A stretch of 64,000 nucleotides of DNA, taken from Bryoerythrophyllum caledonicum (taxonomy: Eukaryota; Streptophyta; Bryopsida; Pottiales; Pottiaceae). Positions 9,365 through 17,942 of this stretch are shown here, in pieces. Within the stretch, counting starts at the first letter, position 1, and every line of letters begins with the position of its first letter. Location: positions 24,382,012-24,446,011 of the forward strand of contig OZ020521.1 in the NCBI GenBank assembly GCA_963971425.1. Direction: 5' to 3'. The notes beneath the pieces are model-generated. The model saw nothing but the letters and a program-made list of their open reading frames with translations. It did not search any database and was not told where the DNA came from. Made by a program: the position numbers and the translations under genes.

Positions 9365-12300
9365 CTAGTTTGGCTCTCCAATGTCGTCATCTTCATCAGT
9401 GTTGATTTCTTGATCGGCATCCTCTAGTTGATCTTCATCACTTGATTCTGATATTGCATTGTCTTCAAAGCTTAGCTCACCGTGACGCCTCTTGAATGCT
9501 TTGATTCTTTTTCCTGCCACCGGTATCCTTAGTTGAGTGCCATCCAACTCACGAAGTGAATACGTGCCGTTTTCATGGACTTCCAGTACCACATAAGGTC
9601 CAAACCACCTTCGTGCAAATTTTCTGACAGTGCTGTGCTGATGCTCCAAGCTACTGTCAAACATCAACACCCAATCCCCAGCTTGAATTGGTTTTGTTCT
9701 TAATCTGTGAGTCTTGTCAAATCTTTCCTTGTTTTTCAGCCTTGCTGCTTTTAGCCTTTCTAATGCTGCTCTTTGATTTTCAGGTAACCGCTCAAGTTGC
9801 TCTATCCGGAGCTCCAATAACCTCTCCCTTGATATTCCATCATTCCAATCTAAAAACGTCCATGTCGGTATTGAAGTCTCTGTTGGCATGATAGATTTTT
9901 GGCCTAACATCAACTCTGTTGGCATATAGCCTGTAACTGTGCTATGAGTGGTTCTATCAGCCCATAATGCAAATGGTAAAAGTCTAGGCCACTGTTTTGG
10001 TCTCCCTTTACATGCTTTGACCAAAGCGTTAATGATGGGAGGATGCCCTCTCTCACTCTTACCATTTGCCTCAGGATTGTAAGCTGTTGTAAGTCTTAAC
10101 TTCACTCCGTATCTTTTGAAGAACTCGACAGCTTCGGCAGCATTTAACTCACCACGATCTGCTCTCATCCTGCCGATACTACCATATCTGCTGAAAATGT
10201 CTTCAAGTATAAATCTACAAATTCCTTCTGTAGATTTGGTCCTCAAAGCCCTTCCTTCAACAAAGTTTGAGAGCTCTTCTCTAGCCAAAACAAGGTATTT
10301 CATGCCCCATAATCCCAATGGCATTGCAACCAAGTCAATCACCCACTGAAAATGTACTGCAAGTGGATAAGTAGGATGTAACTCATCTCTGTGTCTTATT
10401 TTTGATTGCAGTTGACACTCAGTGCAAGAACCAACAAATTCCTCTACATCTTTATACAAGCCCTTCCACCAGTATCGTTCCTTGATCTTGTAATATGTGG
10501 CCCAAACTCCTCTATGCCCTGCCCAAAGAGTATCGTGAAACTCTTTAAGAACTTGATTCTTCAACTCCAAGTCGTCAACTACTCTCAGAGGCACCCCATC
10601 ATCTCTTTTTGGCCTTTTCCATAATAGACCATCTCTGAGAAGATAATTATAGGCTTGATGTCTAATATCTTTAAACGTTTTGTCTGACCAGCCTTCTTGC
10701 CTTCTCAAAGTGCTCAAATAGATGCCAATGTCTTTTAATTTATCTTGATATAGCTCTTCTTTGAATAGATGAATGTCACCACTTGTATCTGCTCCATCTA
10801 CTGCCAAAACATAGCCATAATCTTCATCGTCATCTTCCTCACCAATTTCTTGTGCCTTCATCTCGTCTTCACACATATACCTGGCTCTGGATAGCATATC
10901 AGCTACTGAGTTTTTCTTGCCAGTAATATGAACTAACACAGGATTTAGTGATCGAATGTAGGCTATCCACCGTAGCATAGCAATGTCTGGAGTAGAACAA
11001 TTGGCAACCATACCAATCAATGGCAAACAGTCAGTCTCCAAGATGACATTTGCACCTATCAAGTAGTTTCTGTCTGCTTTTAGTGCCGTTAGTGCCCCTA
11101 AAAGCTCCCTCTTCACTTGTGGATATGCTCTTTGACGCTCTGTAAGAATCCTTGCTCCAAATCTTATAGCAAATCTTCTTCCTTCTACATCGTCTTGGCC
11201 AATAGCCCAACCTGTAGCAATTGGGCTAGTATCGACTGTCACAATTACTGGTCTGCCACTATCATATTCAACTTGTCTTAGAGTTGGTGAAGACTTCAAA
11301 ATGTCCTTTAATCCTTCCATTGCTAGCTCTTGATCATGCCCCCATCTAAACTTCACTCCCTTTCTCAAGAGTTTGTATAATGGATCAGCCACATGAGCAA
11401 AATGTGGTACCCAAATCTGATAAAACACACATGCGCCTAAAAACCTCCTTACTTCGGTAATGCTACTACATGCTTTCATTCTAGCAATAGCATCTACTTT
11501 CTCAGGGTTAGGTTTTCTCCCATATCTTCCGCATAAGTGCCCAACTACCACAATTTCTCCCACACCAAACTTAGACTTGTCGATGGACAATGTTAAATCC
11601 ACCTCTTCAAGCCTTCCCAGAATCATCTCCACATCTGCAATATGGTCTATCACAAATCTCCTGCAACCATCTTCATCCTTAGATAAATCTCTTGCCTCTT
11701 CCTTGCAGCCCTTGATTGGTATATCATCAACAAAAGGTATTGTCTTCTCAGGTACAAAGTCTTTTAAAATGCGGTTCATGGCATTTTGCATGTGAGCCAC
11801 TGAATTTGTGGCACCTTGAGGCAATGTGCACATCCTTACAAGTCCCAATGGAGTCTTCATGGTTGTCAAATCCCTGCTCTCATTTGCAAGTTGGAATTGA
11901 TCATAACCTGAATATAAGTCTCCAATAGAATAGATGGCATGTCCTGCAAATGCTTCAGCCACTTCATCCACAACCGGTCCAGACCCTTTGTTTCTGATAG
12001 TAACCTTATTAGCCGGCTGCATGTCTTGTATGAATCTTAATGCCCCTGATTTCTTCGGCACTGTAAACCAACGGTTGGAGTATGGAGCCATAGAAGGTTC
12101 AAGTATGCCCATTTGTACTTTCTCCTTCAGTAGACTCACCAACTTTGGCAACAAAGCCCTTGGCACTGGTATTGGCTTCAAATCCCATGGCACATGTGGC
12201 ACAGTAAAAATAACCATTGGTGCAATTACATTAGGTTGCACACATCCAATTTCATCTGGTGATGACGCAAATGCTTTGCCATGTTTAGAGAGCATGTCTC

Positions 12301-12931
12301 GGAATCTCTTCTTCTCTAATTCATTCAAGAATTCACCCCCTCCAATCTCTAGCTTGCCAATTGTCTCATTAGTGAATTTGTGCCCAATCTTCCTTGATTC
12401 TCTCAGTCCCGGTTCCTTCTCCGCCTGTTTAATGTGATCATCAGTGTCAGGTGGCAATTGTGTTGCAACGGGCTTCACTTTCTTTGCCACTGTCTTGTAT
12501 TTGGTGTTAACATCAGCTTCAAAGTATGCACCATGGCTCTCAACCAATCCAATAGTTCTTGCTGATTTTAAAAGCTCATCAAAGAGCTCCCTTGAATGAA
12601 CCTCAACTACAACATCACTAGGCGTTGGCCTTTGGTCAAGTACACCTTCTAAAACCTTTACAATGTCATCAGAAAATCCTTCTTCTTCTATCACTCCAAT
12701 AATATTCTCGTCATCCAATACCACACCCATTTTTTTGAATTTTTCTCCAATTTTCTTAACTGCCTTCTTTCCTACTGAATCCAAATCTTCAATCCTCACA
12801 AAAGTTACAAGGCTATCTCCTGTAACATTTAAAACCACACGACCTCTACTATTTACATTGGGGAATGAAACTGTTGAGAAACCCCTTGCACCCGCGGACC
12901 CCCATCTTCCACGTGTGCAATCTAGAAACCC
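9365..12931 (-). CDS. pol: Pol: reverse transcriptase, RNase H, integrase
   Basis: Read by -1 frameshift from gag; the frame has no own ATG near its start (first alternative start is a GTG at 12838). Numbered from that GTG (1157 aa): reverse transcriptase with D307 (SIGDLYSGYDQF), LPQG near 340 and FVDD at 369-372, where YVDD or YADD is usual; RNase H about 530-650 (VTVDTS, LETDCLP); integrase zinc domain HHCC about 768-808; core D835 (WVIDLVAMP), D894 (MRADRG), E929 (NGKSERG). A GPY-like segment (RRWFGPYVVLEVHENG) and an acidic tail end it; no chromodomain is seen. No internal stop. Confidence 0.95.
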   Translation of the reverse strand, partial: GFLDCTRGRWGSAGARGFSTVSFPNVNSRGRVVLNVTGDSLVTFVRIEDLDSVGKKAVKKIGEKFKKMGVVLDDENIIGVIEEEGFSDDIVKVLEGVLDQRPTPSDVVVEVHSRELFDELLKSARTIGLVESHGAYFEADVNTKYKTVAKKVKPVATQLPPDTDDHIKQAEKEPGLRESRKIGHKFTNETIGKLEIGGGEFLNELEKKRFRDMLSKHGKAFASSPDEIGCVQPNVIAPMVIFTVPHVPWDLKPIPVPRALLPKLVSLLKEKVQMGILEPSMAPYSNRWFTVPKKSGALRFIQDMQPANKVTIRNKGSGPVVDEVAEAFAGHAIYSIGDLYSGYDQFQLANESRDLTTMKTPLGLVRMCTLPQGATNSVAHMQNAMNRILKDFVPEKTIPFVDDIPIKGCKEEARDLSKDEDGCRRFVIDHIADVEMILGRLEEVDLTLSIDKSKFGVGEIVVVGHLCGRYGRKPNPEKVDAIARMKACSSITEVRRFLGACVFYQIWVPHFAHVADPLYKLLRKGVKFRWGHDQELAMEGLKDILKSSPTLRQVEYDSGRPVIVTVDTSPIATGWAIGQDDVEGRRFAIRFGARILTERQRAYPQVKRELLGALTALKADRNYLIGANVILETDCLPLIGMVANCSTPDIAMLRWIAYIRSLNPVLVHITGKKNSVADMLSRARYMCEDEMKAQEIGEEDDDEDYGYVLAVDGADTSGDIHLFKEELYQDKLKDIGIYLSTLRRQEGWSDKTFKDIRHQAYNYLLRDGLLWKRPKRDDGVPLRVVDDLELKNQVLKEFHDTLWAGHRGVWATYYKIKERYWWKGLYKDVEEFVGSCTECQLQSKIRHRDELHPTYPLAVHFQWVIDLVAMPLGLWGMKYLVLAREELSNFVEGRALRTKSTEGICRFILEDIFSRYGSIGRMRADRGELNAAEAVEFFKRYGVKLRLTTAYNPEANGKSERGHPPIINALVKACKGRPKQWPRLLPFALWADRTTHSTVTGYMPTELMLGQKSIMPTETSIPTWTFLDWNDGISRERLLELRIEQLERLPENQRAALERLKAARLKNKERFDKTHRLRTKPIQAGDWVLMFDSSLEHQHSTVRKFARRWFGPYVVLEVHENGTYSLRELDGTQLRIPVAGKRIKAFKRRHGELSFEDNAISESSDEDQLEDADQEINTDEDDDIGEPN
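12886..12931 (-). promoter_or_regulatory. -1 ribosomal frameshift signal between gag and pol
   Basis: Minus strand: slippery heptamer G GGT TTC at 12931-12925, in gag phase (CAG GGT TTC TAG), directly before the gag stop at 12924-12922. Four bases later a hairpin starts: TTGCAC, A, CGTGGA pairs with TCCGCG, G, GTGCAA (12920 to 12886), 12 pairs including one G-T, one internal A/G mismatch and a 9-base loop. The pol frame is open through this segment and is in the -1 phase, as the slip requires. Confidence 0.75.
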
Positions 12932-15438
12932 TGAAAGTTTTCAGAGTCATCGATCATGGGTGCTTCTCTAAGTTGGGCTCTATGTCTCTCATGATTTGGT
13001 TTCACAGTGAGAAACTGCACTACTTTCTTCCCATCACAACTCCGAATCCTAGCATAGTGTGAGCCGTCATCTAAAACCTTAGTTCCCATCCTTGTAGCAG
13101 TGATATATGGTTGTCCCAAAATAATCGGATACGTACCATTGTTCTGCACAAAGAAGTTTTGTTCAACTTCAACATCTCCAATCTTGGTCTTCACAGCTGG
13201 GCATGCACCGTAAAGACCCCCTCTCTCATTATTTGCTGCTCGCAAAACCCATCCATGGTTGATGTCAATGGGCCACTTACCCTTTTCATAGATCTTCCTT
13301 GAGATTATGTTAATCTCAGATCCATGATCAACAAGAGCTAATATAGACTCATCCAAGTCTCCAAGCTTCACACGTGTCTCTGTTGTAGCTCTGGCCCAGA
13401 ATGGCTGAGTATAAGTTCGCATTGTTTCATCCTCATGTTCTCCCCAAAACTCTCCACCCATACAACATGTCATTGCAATCTCTTCAGGAGAAGCATCAGC
13501 CTTTGCCTCCTCTGGTTTCTTCGCAATGAATTCTAAGGAAAACATCTGCAAGACCTCATCTTCCATTTCTCCATCCAGAAGATTAGAAACATCTTCCACA
13601 TCCTTCTCGCTCGAGCTTGTAGAATCACACATCATGACAAACACTTGCCCAATCTCTTCTTCTTCATCTTTGGTCACGTGAGTATCTATCGCCTTTGCCA
13701 TCACTGTCTCTGCTGTCATTTGCCTCTTTCTCTTGATAACATCTATTATGAGCTCGTGAAAGTCTTTCTTGGCGATACCAAGAGCCTCTCTCAAAGTGAA
13801 TTCAATCTTTGCATCAAGAATCCTCTCTTCAAGAATGCCCTTCATATCAATTGAAGATTCAATATCGGATTGAAGTTTGTAGGCTGGTACTTTACTTCTT
13901 CCCTTTGCAGAATCTTCCTTCTCTTTTCCCTTCTTACTGCTCATCCTTTCCTCCCATTTGTCCTTTGGTAGTGGTGCATTCCCTGGATGTAAGTTAGAAG
14001 GTCCAGCATCTTGCTTCTGGCGAGTGTGATTTGCTGGCCCTTGTGTTGGAGTAGTATCTTTGTTGCCTGAGGGCTTCCTCTTGCTTACTGGCTCCGTTGT
14101 CTCTTCTTCTTCATCTCTGCTACGTTTAGCTTCGACCAACGCATCGCTAGGCAAATCGATCCCTTGCTCATTCTCCAGATATGCCCTGATGGTGATCGCA
14201 TCTACCGGATCATCCCATCCAGTAAGCTGTCTGATAGCTTGTGCTCCTCTGACCATCAGTTCTGTGGGTACATGAGATAAGATTTTCACCTTATCCTGCT
14301 CGACCTCAATGCTATAGGTTTCTGCTTCTTTGCCTTTCGAAGAACTGCCATTTTTCAACCGCTCATCCATCAACTTCTTCATGCCCCCTCTTCCAAAGTT
14401 GGTGTTCAAAACTTCTTCCGTCGAAGCATCTCTAATCCTTCCTTCTTTGAAAGAAATAATGCCATTCTTCATAGCATCTGCATACGACGTACAATCTCCA
14501 CGCTTGTGGCTTGGATCATCACACCAAATGCACCTCATGACAAAATCCTTCTGCCCTCCACTAGGTTGAGAACCACTCGTTTTGGTATTCCTCATAAGCG
14601 TACTCATCTCCACCTTCAATTCCTTGATGCCCTTCATAAGCTCTTGAATCGTAGCATCATCCACCGTTTTGCCCTTTGAGGAACTTAGAGGAGTAGAAGT
14701 AGGCTGGATTGATGTTGAAGCTTTGTTTTCTACTATCGGTAAAGCTTCTATCCTTGCTCCAAGTCCTCTTGCCTTCACACGTTGTTGTTTGGCAATAATG
14801 CTCACCCCTTCTTCCAATCTCCTCCAATTAGTGGTAAAACCACCTTCGGTAGTACTATCTGAGAGAAAAAGAAGCAATCTGTCTTCTAATGCTTCATCCG
14901 CAGCTTGTAGAAAAAGCTCAGACTTCCTCACCTCCAGTAGACGCTTCTCAACCAAAGGTAACTGTCCAAATTTCTTCTCAAACTCTCTGAGTAATTCGTT
15001 AGGCCCCATGTGCTTGCCAGGCCGTTGTTCCACCCAATCAAGAAACCCTCTCTTGGACATCCTCTCAGTATCTTCATCAAAGTACTCATCTCTGAGTCTT
15101 TCTTCAAATGCAGCCCATGAGGGCACATCTATACCTTCATGCAACTGTCTGACCCTCTCCCTGATCTCAGGTACAACTGCAAGGTGGAAAGTCTCAATCA
15201 TCCTTTCTCCAGCTACTTGATAAATCTCCATCTCGCATCCATAGACCCTCAAAAACTTGGAAACATTCTTGCCATCAAACCTCCCTAATTTGTTGATGAC
15301 AGTCTTCAAAGCCTTCGTAGCTCCTTGTCCCGATGTATTAGCAGCTTGTTGGCCCATAAGCATCTGCATGGCCCTCATAAACTCCTCTGCAAGATTCTGA
15401 CCACCTCCACCACCTCGAGTTCCTCCAGAATCATCCAT
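12922..15438 (-). CDS. gag: Gag with zinc knuckle and retropepsin-like protease
   Basis: 838 aa. The start ATG is 51 bases inside the 5' LTR, directly after the primer binding site. Residues about 40-230 form the capsid-like region typical of plant Gypsy Gag. A CCHC zinc knuckle (CIWCDDPSHKRGDC, C303 to C316) binds RNA. A long charged linker follows, and an aspartic protease domain starts near residue 690 with the active site at D704 (ALVDHGSEINIIS) and a later ILGQPYI motif. The usual triad is D-S/T-G; here it is D-H-G. gag ends in a TAG preceded by the slippery sequence for pol expression. Gag would assemble the particle and the protease would process Gag and Pol. Confidence 0.92.
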   Translation of the reverse strand: MDDSGGTRGGGGGQNLAEEFMRAMQMLMGQQAANTSGQGATKALKTVINKLGRFDGKNVSKFLRVYGCEMEIYQVAGERMIETFHLAVVPEIRERVRQLHEGIDVPSWAAFEERLRDEYFDEDTERMSKRGFLDWVEQRPGKHMGPNELLREFEKKFGQLPLVEKRLLEVRKSELFLQAADEALEDRLLLFLSDSTTEGGFTTNWRRLEEGVSIIAKQQRVKARGLGARIEALPIVENKASTSIQPTSTPLSSSKGKTVDDATIQELMKGIKELKVEMSTLMRNTKTSGSQPSGGQKDFVMRCIWCDDPSHKRGDCTSYADAMKNGIISFKEGRIRDASTEEVLNTNFGRGGMKKLMDERLKNGSSSKGKEAETYSIEVEQDKVKILSHVPTELMVRGAQAIRQLTGWDDPVDAITIRAYLENEQGIDLPSDALVEAKRSRDEEEETTEPVSKRKPSGNKDTTPTQGPANHTRQKQDAGPSNLHPGNAPLPKDKWEERMSSKKGKEKEDSAKGRSKVPAYKLQSDIESSIDMKGILEERILDAKIEFTLREALGIAKKDFHELIIDVIKRKRQMTAETVMAKAIDTHVTKDEEEEIGQVFVMMCDSTSSSEKDVEDVSNLLDGEMEDEVLQMFSLEFIAKKPEEAKADASPEEIAMTCCMGGEFWGEHEDETMRTYTQPFWARATTETRVKLGDLDESILALVDHGSEINIISRKIYEKGKWPIDINHGWVLRAANNERGGLYGACPAVKTKIGDVEVEQNFFVQNNGTYPIILGQPYITATRMGTKVLDDGSHYARIRSCDGKKVVQFLTVKPNHERHRAQLREAPMIDDSENFQGF

Positions 15439-15468
15439 CTTTCCCTCTTATCCAAATGCCCTAAAGCT

Positions 15469-15486
15469 CTCTCAGTGGAAGCACCA
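15469..15486 (-). other. Primer binding site
   Basis: Two bases after the 5' LTR, minus strand TGGTGCTTCCACTGAGAG. Its complement ends in TGGAAGCACCA, that is an acceptor strand, discriminator A and CCA. From memory of tRNA sequences the best candidate is a threonine tRNA; this is inference. Confidence 0.65.
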
Positions 15487-16895
15487 AATGTCGAGTAGAG
15501 AGTCTTTGCTTCAGGAAAACGCAGGGTTCTTGGCTGCACTTAGTTTAGAGAGGGAAAGGGAGAATATGGAACATATAATTTTGTGTTCAAGCCCATATAA
15601 ACTCATAAGTCCTCATTTAGCATACGAAAAAGGCCTCCAATCTTCAACTTGTATAATAAAACTCGATGTACATATAATAAGACATGATGCAGATGTCTTG
15701 TAGAACTTGTCTCCCAAAAACTTAACTCAAAACATTAATTATCCTTAATCTAAATCAAGCCATAATTAAACTCTGATTAAATTAACTAAGTTCGCTTAAT
15801 AATAATTAATTAATACTTAAGATAATTATATTTAAATAATATGATTAACCTTAATTAATCCACTTAATCTTAGTTAAGCTAATTAATTACAATTAGACTA
15901 GTTAATCTTACTTAACACAATTAACCTTGATTAAGATAATTAATTCCCTAATTAACCACAATCCCACATACCCTTACCCTTACATATCCTAACCACTTCA
16001 TACCCTTCTCCTATATACCCTTACTCCCTTTGAAATCATTTATCTAACCTCTCATTAAGTACAAACCGAACTCAAACTCTCTTTTAAACTCTTGATTAAC
16101 CTTCTAATTCAAAATACCACTACGGTTTCATACAAACTCGGAATGAGTCGTGCTATAGCTACTTGAAAAGCCACTAAAATACACCACATACACACCAAAT
16201 TTCACCTCCAAAAACCCATCTGGCCAGCCGCTATGTGCAATCAAAGTTACTTCTTACAAAAACTCAAATCAGCTGACCCCTCTTCTTTCAAACTAGTGCT
16301 ATGACTTCACAAAAGCTCGAAATAGAGCATAAGATAGCTCTTTGGAAAGCTATTTACAGTGTACAAACACTCACCAAAGATGTCATTTAGATATACTTTG
16401 TACAACTTGCTACAAGGCTTCAAACCTACTGCTCATGAAAACATGGGGCAGCAGACCCCCTTGTGTTCGACAAGGCGCCGTTCACTCATACTTTGAGCTC
16501 TAAGACCGAGTGATAGCTTCATAGAGAGCTAACAACAAAGGCTACAACATACTCAAAAATCAAAACAAACTACAACAAAAACAACCCGAGAGAGCCCCCG
16601 CAGTCCAGCCCTCCTTGGTAAGGAAGAACCCAACCCCCAAAACGGGGAAAAGAGCCAATCACAACTAACCTCAGCCCATTCAAAGGCCACATGGGCATCT
16701 TAAACCCCATTGGTTGCTCAAATTCTCCCCCTTATCAACTCTTATCATCCCTCTATCCCTTCTATTCTTTGCATTTTTAAACACTAACTACCTGGTCATC
16801 AATCTAAAGACCGGGTTTCTTCAACAACAACAACTAACTACAAATATATTAAGAAAAATAACAACAAATGGTCTCAACTTCAGCCCCTAGATGGA

Positions 16896-17327
16896 TTAAA
16901 CATGTAAAAAGTCAAGAATCTCACGAAGAACAGCAGCAATGTAACTCGATCGCCTTTCACTACCCAAGTGTCTGAGCGGGCCTTGAAGCCAAAGACGGTG
17001 ACCAAGGTCATTGGACAAGCGGGTTACCATTTGACCTTCGTTAGTGTTTTGAAAACACCCTTCAAACACCACTTGATGGCCTTCGACAAGCACATCTCCA
17101 ACCTCCAAGACGATTACTAAAGTTCTTGCCTCCGGTTGTAAACTTCTTAAACTTGTCAAAGGAACTTGTTGAGGATCAAAAGCGGTACGTGGTTGAACAC
17201 GACGCTCAGAAGGCCCTGCATCCTCTCGCTCACGTCGCCTTGATGTTGATGGTTGAGAAAGTTGAATTAGATCATCCGGTGAGTGAGCTAAAGGAAACTC
17301 CCAATCATCAGGGTCTTGAGAAGCCAT
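16896..17327 (-). CDS. LTR-borne 143-aa protein, 5' LTR copy
   Basis: The ORF starts at an ATG about 85 bases after the LTR TATA box, so it would be the first reading frame of the genomic RNA, ahead of gag. The product starts MASQDPDDWEFPLAHSPDD, has a basic Arg-rich stretch (STSRRREREDAGPSERR) and a hydrophobic C-terminal half (RTLVIVLEVGDVLVEG to REILDFLHV). Composition is protein-like and not repetitive, but no family is recognised. It could be a real accessory protein, a leader ORF that controls gag translation, or chance. The same ORF is in the 3' LTR. Confidence 0.5.
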   Translation of the reverse strand: MASQDPDDWEFPLAHSPDDLIQLSQPSTSRRREREDAGPSERRVQPRTAFDPQQVPLTSLRSLQPEARTLVIVLEVGDVLVEGHQVVFEGCFQNTNEGQMVTRLSNDLGHRLWLQGPLRHLGSERRSSYIAAVLREILDFLHV

Positions 17328-17410
17328 ACTATCAACCTATAGAAACTAAGAAGAAACAATCCAAACTAATAATGACCTGAAGTAATGCATAAGGCACGGC
17401 AACCATCTAC

Positions 17411-17420
17411 CCTTTATATG
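17411..17420 (-). promoter_or_regulatory. TATA box of the 5' LTR
   Basis: CATATAAAGG on the minus strand, 84 bases before the ATG of the LTR ORF. It implies transcription starting near 17385 and a leader of about 1.9 kb before gag unless that part is spliced. Confidence 0.55.
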
Positions 17421-17618
17421 TTTTTCGATAACTTCATCAAGAAGCTTGCCTTCCCTAACATTAACTCAATGACATTTCTTTAATTGGAAACGGCTAAGCA
17501 AATTTAAGTAGCCATAGATGCCTTTCCATCTAAAAGATGGTCCACAGTAAAGTCAGATTAAGAAACAAACGACTTATCTGTAGTAGTATAAGACTATTGC
17601 AGGCTCGATGATAATCGC

Positions 17619-17697
17619 CAAGTTGCAGACTTGGTTGGCTGTTAGAGCCCGTTTGTTATCCGCCGACTGATTCCGAGTTCGAGTCTCATTGAACTCG
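17619..17697 (+). other. tRNA-like stretch with Pol III box motifs inside the LTR
   Basis: On the strand opposite to the element, TTGGTTGGCTGTTAGAGC resembles a tRNA D-arm/A box and GAGTTCGAGTCTC resembles a T-arm/B box, about 35 bases apart. Only GAG/CTC of the T-stem pairs cleanly and no full cloverleaf could be drawn, so it is at most a tRNA or SINE remnant. The other LTR has it at 9013-9091. Confidence 0.3.
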
Positions 17698-17928
17698 TTG
17701 AACTGTTCGGGCGGCTGCGGCTTGGCACTTACTAGTGAGAGCAGGAAAATAAGCAGCCAACTGGCCACCTACCTACCCCTGAGCTAGAGACAAGAGATGC
17801 AGTACATCCAAGCTAGGCTAACAAGCTCCAAATGTTCCCACATTGAATTAAACTGTAGGTCACTCTACGACCACACTTTTTGTATCTATATTATCTTTTT
17901 ACATAGTGTAGTAATTTACAACACGACA

Positions 17929-17932
17929 CCGG
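17929..17932. repeat. Target site duplication of the Gypsy element
   Basis: CCGG here and at 6879-6882. Removing the element and one CCGG restores a minisatellite unit (AATCCGGGCCATG), which confirms the insertion and fixes the duplication at 4 bp. Confidence 0.8.
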
Positions 17933-17942
17933 GCCATGTAAA

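Larger units (their letters stand above)
6883..17928 (-). mobile_element. Complete Ty3/Gypsy LTR retrotransposon, 11,046 bp
   Basis: Element order on the minus strand: 5' LTR (17928 to 15489), primer binding site, gag with protease (15438 to 12922), -1 frameshift signal, pol with RT, RNase H and integrase (to 9365), polypurine tract (9327-9334), 3' LTR (9322 to 6883). Termini are TG and CA, and CCGG is duplicated at both flanks. The LTRs have the same length and every offset checked between them is 8,606; no difference was noticed, which implies a recent insertion. gag and pol are unbroken, so the element may be active. Unusual points are the ORF in each LTR, the DHG protease motif and the FVDD reverse transcriptase motif. 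Confidence 0.95.
15489..17928 (-). repeat. 5' LTR of the Gypsy element
   Basis: 2,440 bp, unusually long. In element sense it holds, in order, a U3 part with an antisense tRNA-like stretch, a TATA box at 17420-17411, a 143-aa ORF (17327-16896), a long non-coding stretch, and a TTAATTA-rich part near the inner end. Confidence 0.95.

Noticed and set aside
17574-17768. 64-codon minus-strand ORF in the LTR with a signal-peptide-like start (and its copy at 8968-9162)
   Set aside because: Short, lies upstream of the LTR TATA box in element sense and overlaps the tRNA-like stretch; hydrophobic start is likely chance.
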